Assembly (NCBI GenBank): GCA_017938785.1
Contig: JAGBAU010000042.1
Coordinates: 1 to 6,085, forward strand
Direction: 5' to 3'
DNA length: 6,085 bases
Source of the DNA: Clostridia bacterium
GTDB lineage: Bacteria; Bacillota_A; Clostridia; Christensenellales; Aristaeellaceae
The notes beneath the pieces are model-generated. The model did no database searches. It was not told the origin of the DNA and saw only the letters and a program-made list of their open reading frames with translations. Shown here in pieces: positions 5,665 through 6,085 of this stretch (position 1 is the stretch's first letter; every line of letters begins with the position of its first letter). The position numbers and the translations under genes are program-made.

Positions 5665-5761
5665 ACTGCGGCTCATTTGTGGCGAATGGAGTGCGGTTAT
5701 GGGAAAGGAGATTTGGTCAGCTTTTCATTTTAACCGCACGACCCACAAAGGAGGCCGCAGT
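5665..5761 (+). other. 97-nt nested stem-loop ending at the tnpV start codon, candidate structured RNA
   Basis: Four nested helices can form. Helix 1: ACTGCGGC (5665-5672) with GCCGCAGT (5754-5761), 8 bp. Helix 2: TTTGTGG (5676-5682) with CCACAAA (5743-5749), 7 bp. Helix 3: GTGCGGTTA (5691-5699) with TAACCGCAC (5731-5739), 9 bp. Helix 4: GAAAGG (5703-5708) with CTTTTC (5721-5726), 6 bp including one G-U. Helices 1-3 are perfect. The structure ends at the base before ATG 5762, and the core of the tnpV Shine-Dalgarno (GGAG, 5750-5753) sits in the internal loop between helices 1 and 2. Translation of TnpV would be hindered while it is folded. It could be an RNA regulator or a secondary-structure element of a mobile element; no known family is recognised. 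Confidence 0.65.
5747..5754 (+). promoter_or_regulatory. Ribosome binding site of tnpV, embedded in the stem-loop
   Basis: AAAGGAGG lies 7 nt before ATG 5762. AAA is in helix 2, GGAG in an internal loop and the last G in helix 1 of the surrounding structure. Its strength supports 5762 over the in-frame upstream ATG 5699, which has only a weaker GGAG (5688-5691) in front. Confidence 0.7.
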
Positions 5762-6085
5762 ATGTATTTTAATCGACAATTTGACAGCGACATCAATCCC
5801 AGGATTCTGGACGTATCCAAGTACAATCTTGGCAGGTATGGCCGCAGAAGGCTTCTGTACCTGAAGGAGCATCATCCGGATGTCTACACCACCATGATCT
5901 TTCATGGAACTCTCGGCAGGCACCTGGAAGAGATCAACGAGGAGTGCTGCAACCGCATCTATGATGTGACGGAACAGCTGGCGCGGCAGGAGGGCGTAGA
6001 TGAAGCCCTTAAGGCGCGCAATCAGCTTCTTTGGATTCAACGGATGAATAATTTGCGCCAGCAGGCGGAGGAGATCGTCATGGAG
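5762..6085 (+). CDS. tnpV: TnpV family protein (transposon-encoded), 3' end outside the window
   Basis: An open frame of 108 codons running off the window end with no stop. The sequence fits TnpV proteins, small proteins of unknown biochemical role named from clostridial mobilisable transposons of the Tn4451 type. Recognisable parts are LGRYGRRRLLYLKEHHPDVY (23-42), matching the family pattern 'LGKYGRMR..YL.EHRP.LY', then GTLGRHLEEINEECCNRI (49-66), QEGVDEALKARNQLLWIQRMN (76-96) and QQAEEIV (100-106). Family members are usually about 110-125 residues, so only a few residues are probably missing. The ATG at 5762 leaves 25 residues before YGRRR, as is usual, and has a strong ribosome binding site. 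An alternative in-frame ATG at 5699 would add 21 residues with no obvious TnpV similarity. No transposase, recombinase or element end is confirmed in the window, so it may be a solitary copy or the edge of an element. Confidence 0.82.
   Translation, partial: MYFNRQFDSDINPRILDVSKYNLGRYGRRRLLYLKEHHPDVYTTMIFHGTLGRHLEEINEECCNRIYDVTEQLARQEGVDEALKARNQLLWIQRMNNLRQQAEEIVME

Noticed and set aside
4627..5676. Long open frame on the - strand opposite the DprA-like gene
   Set aside because: His/Ala/Gln-rich antisense shadow without motifs; the + strand has promoter, ribosome binding site and family motifs.
5679..5864. Short + strand frame starting GTG 5679 across the tnpV start
   Set aside because: It overlaps tnpV in a different frame, runs through the stem-loop, and matches nothing recognisable.
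5717..6040. A 107-codon - strand frame opposite tnpV
   Set aside because: The + strand frame matches TnpV motifs along its length; the antisense frame has no supporting signals.

Overview
The window looks like chromosome from a spore-forming member of the Clostridia (Bacillota). The evidence is the gene set (RNase J, YlbF family, MltG, an intact pro-sigma-K), strong AGGAGG-type ribosome binding sites before almost every gene, extended -10 promoters of the TGnTATAAT type, and a TnpV-family gene of the sort found in clostridial mobile elements. Base composition is moderately GC-rich by eye, which fits an uncultured gut-type clostridial lineage better than a low-GC Clostridium. I cannot place it more precisely.

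Layout: all recognised genes are on the + strand. Positions 1-282 hold the C-terminal end of a DUF1998/MrfA-type helicase with its four-cysteine cluster. A strong hairpin (293-335) and an extended -10 promoter (about 351-379) follow, then a roughly 100-nt leader containing another hairpin. Next comes a tight three-gene block: RNase J (488-2161, GTG start), a YlbF-family protein (2176-2526) and the lytic transglycosylase MltG (2540-3820), with gaps of 14 and 13 nt. After 67 nt comes sigK (3888-4574), whose ribosome binding site lies in a potential hairpin. A second promoter, nearly identical in core sequence to the first, drives a divergent DprA/Smf-like protein (4642-5604) that ends in a sliding-clamp-binding-like QMSLF motif. 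The following intergenic stretch (5605-5761) is almost entirely tiled by inverted repeats. It leads directly into a TnpV-family gene (5762 onward), cut by the window end.

How the genes may work together: the RNase J/YlbF/MltG block pairs an mRNA-decay nuclease with a member of a family known to modulate mRNA decay, and adds a cell-wall enzyme. sigK supplies late mother-cell transcription in sporulation, and its N-terminal extension looks like the membrane-associated pro-sequence. The DprA-like and TnpV genes mark a transition towards accessory or mobile DNA.

The most unusual parts are the stacked stem-loop structure before tnpV and the DprA-like protein with the C-terminal clamp motif. I see no CRISPR array, tRNA, rRNA or complete insertion sequence.
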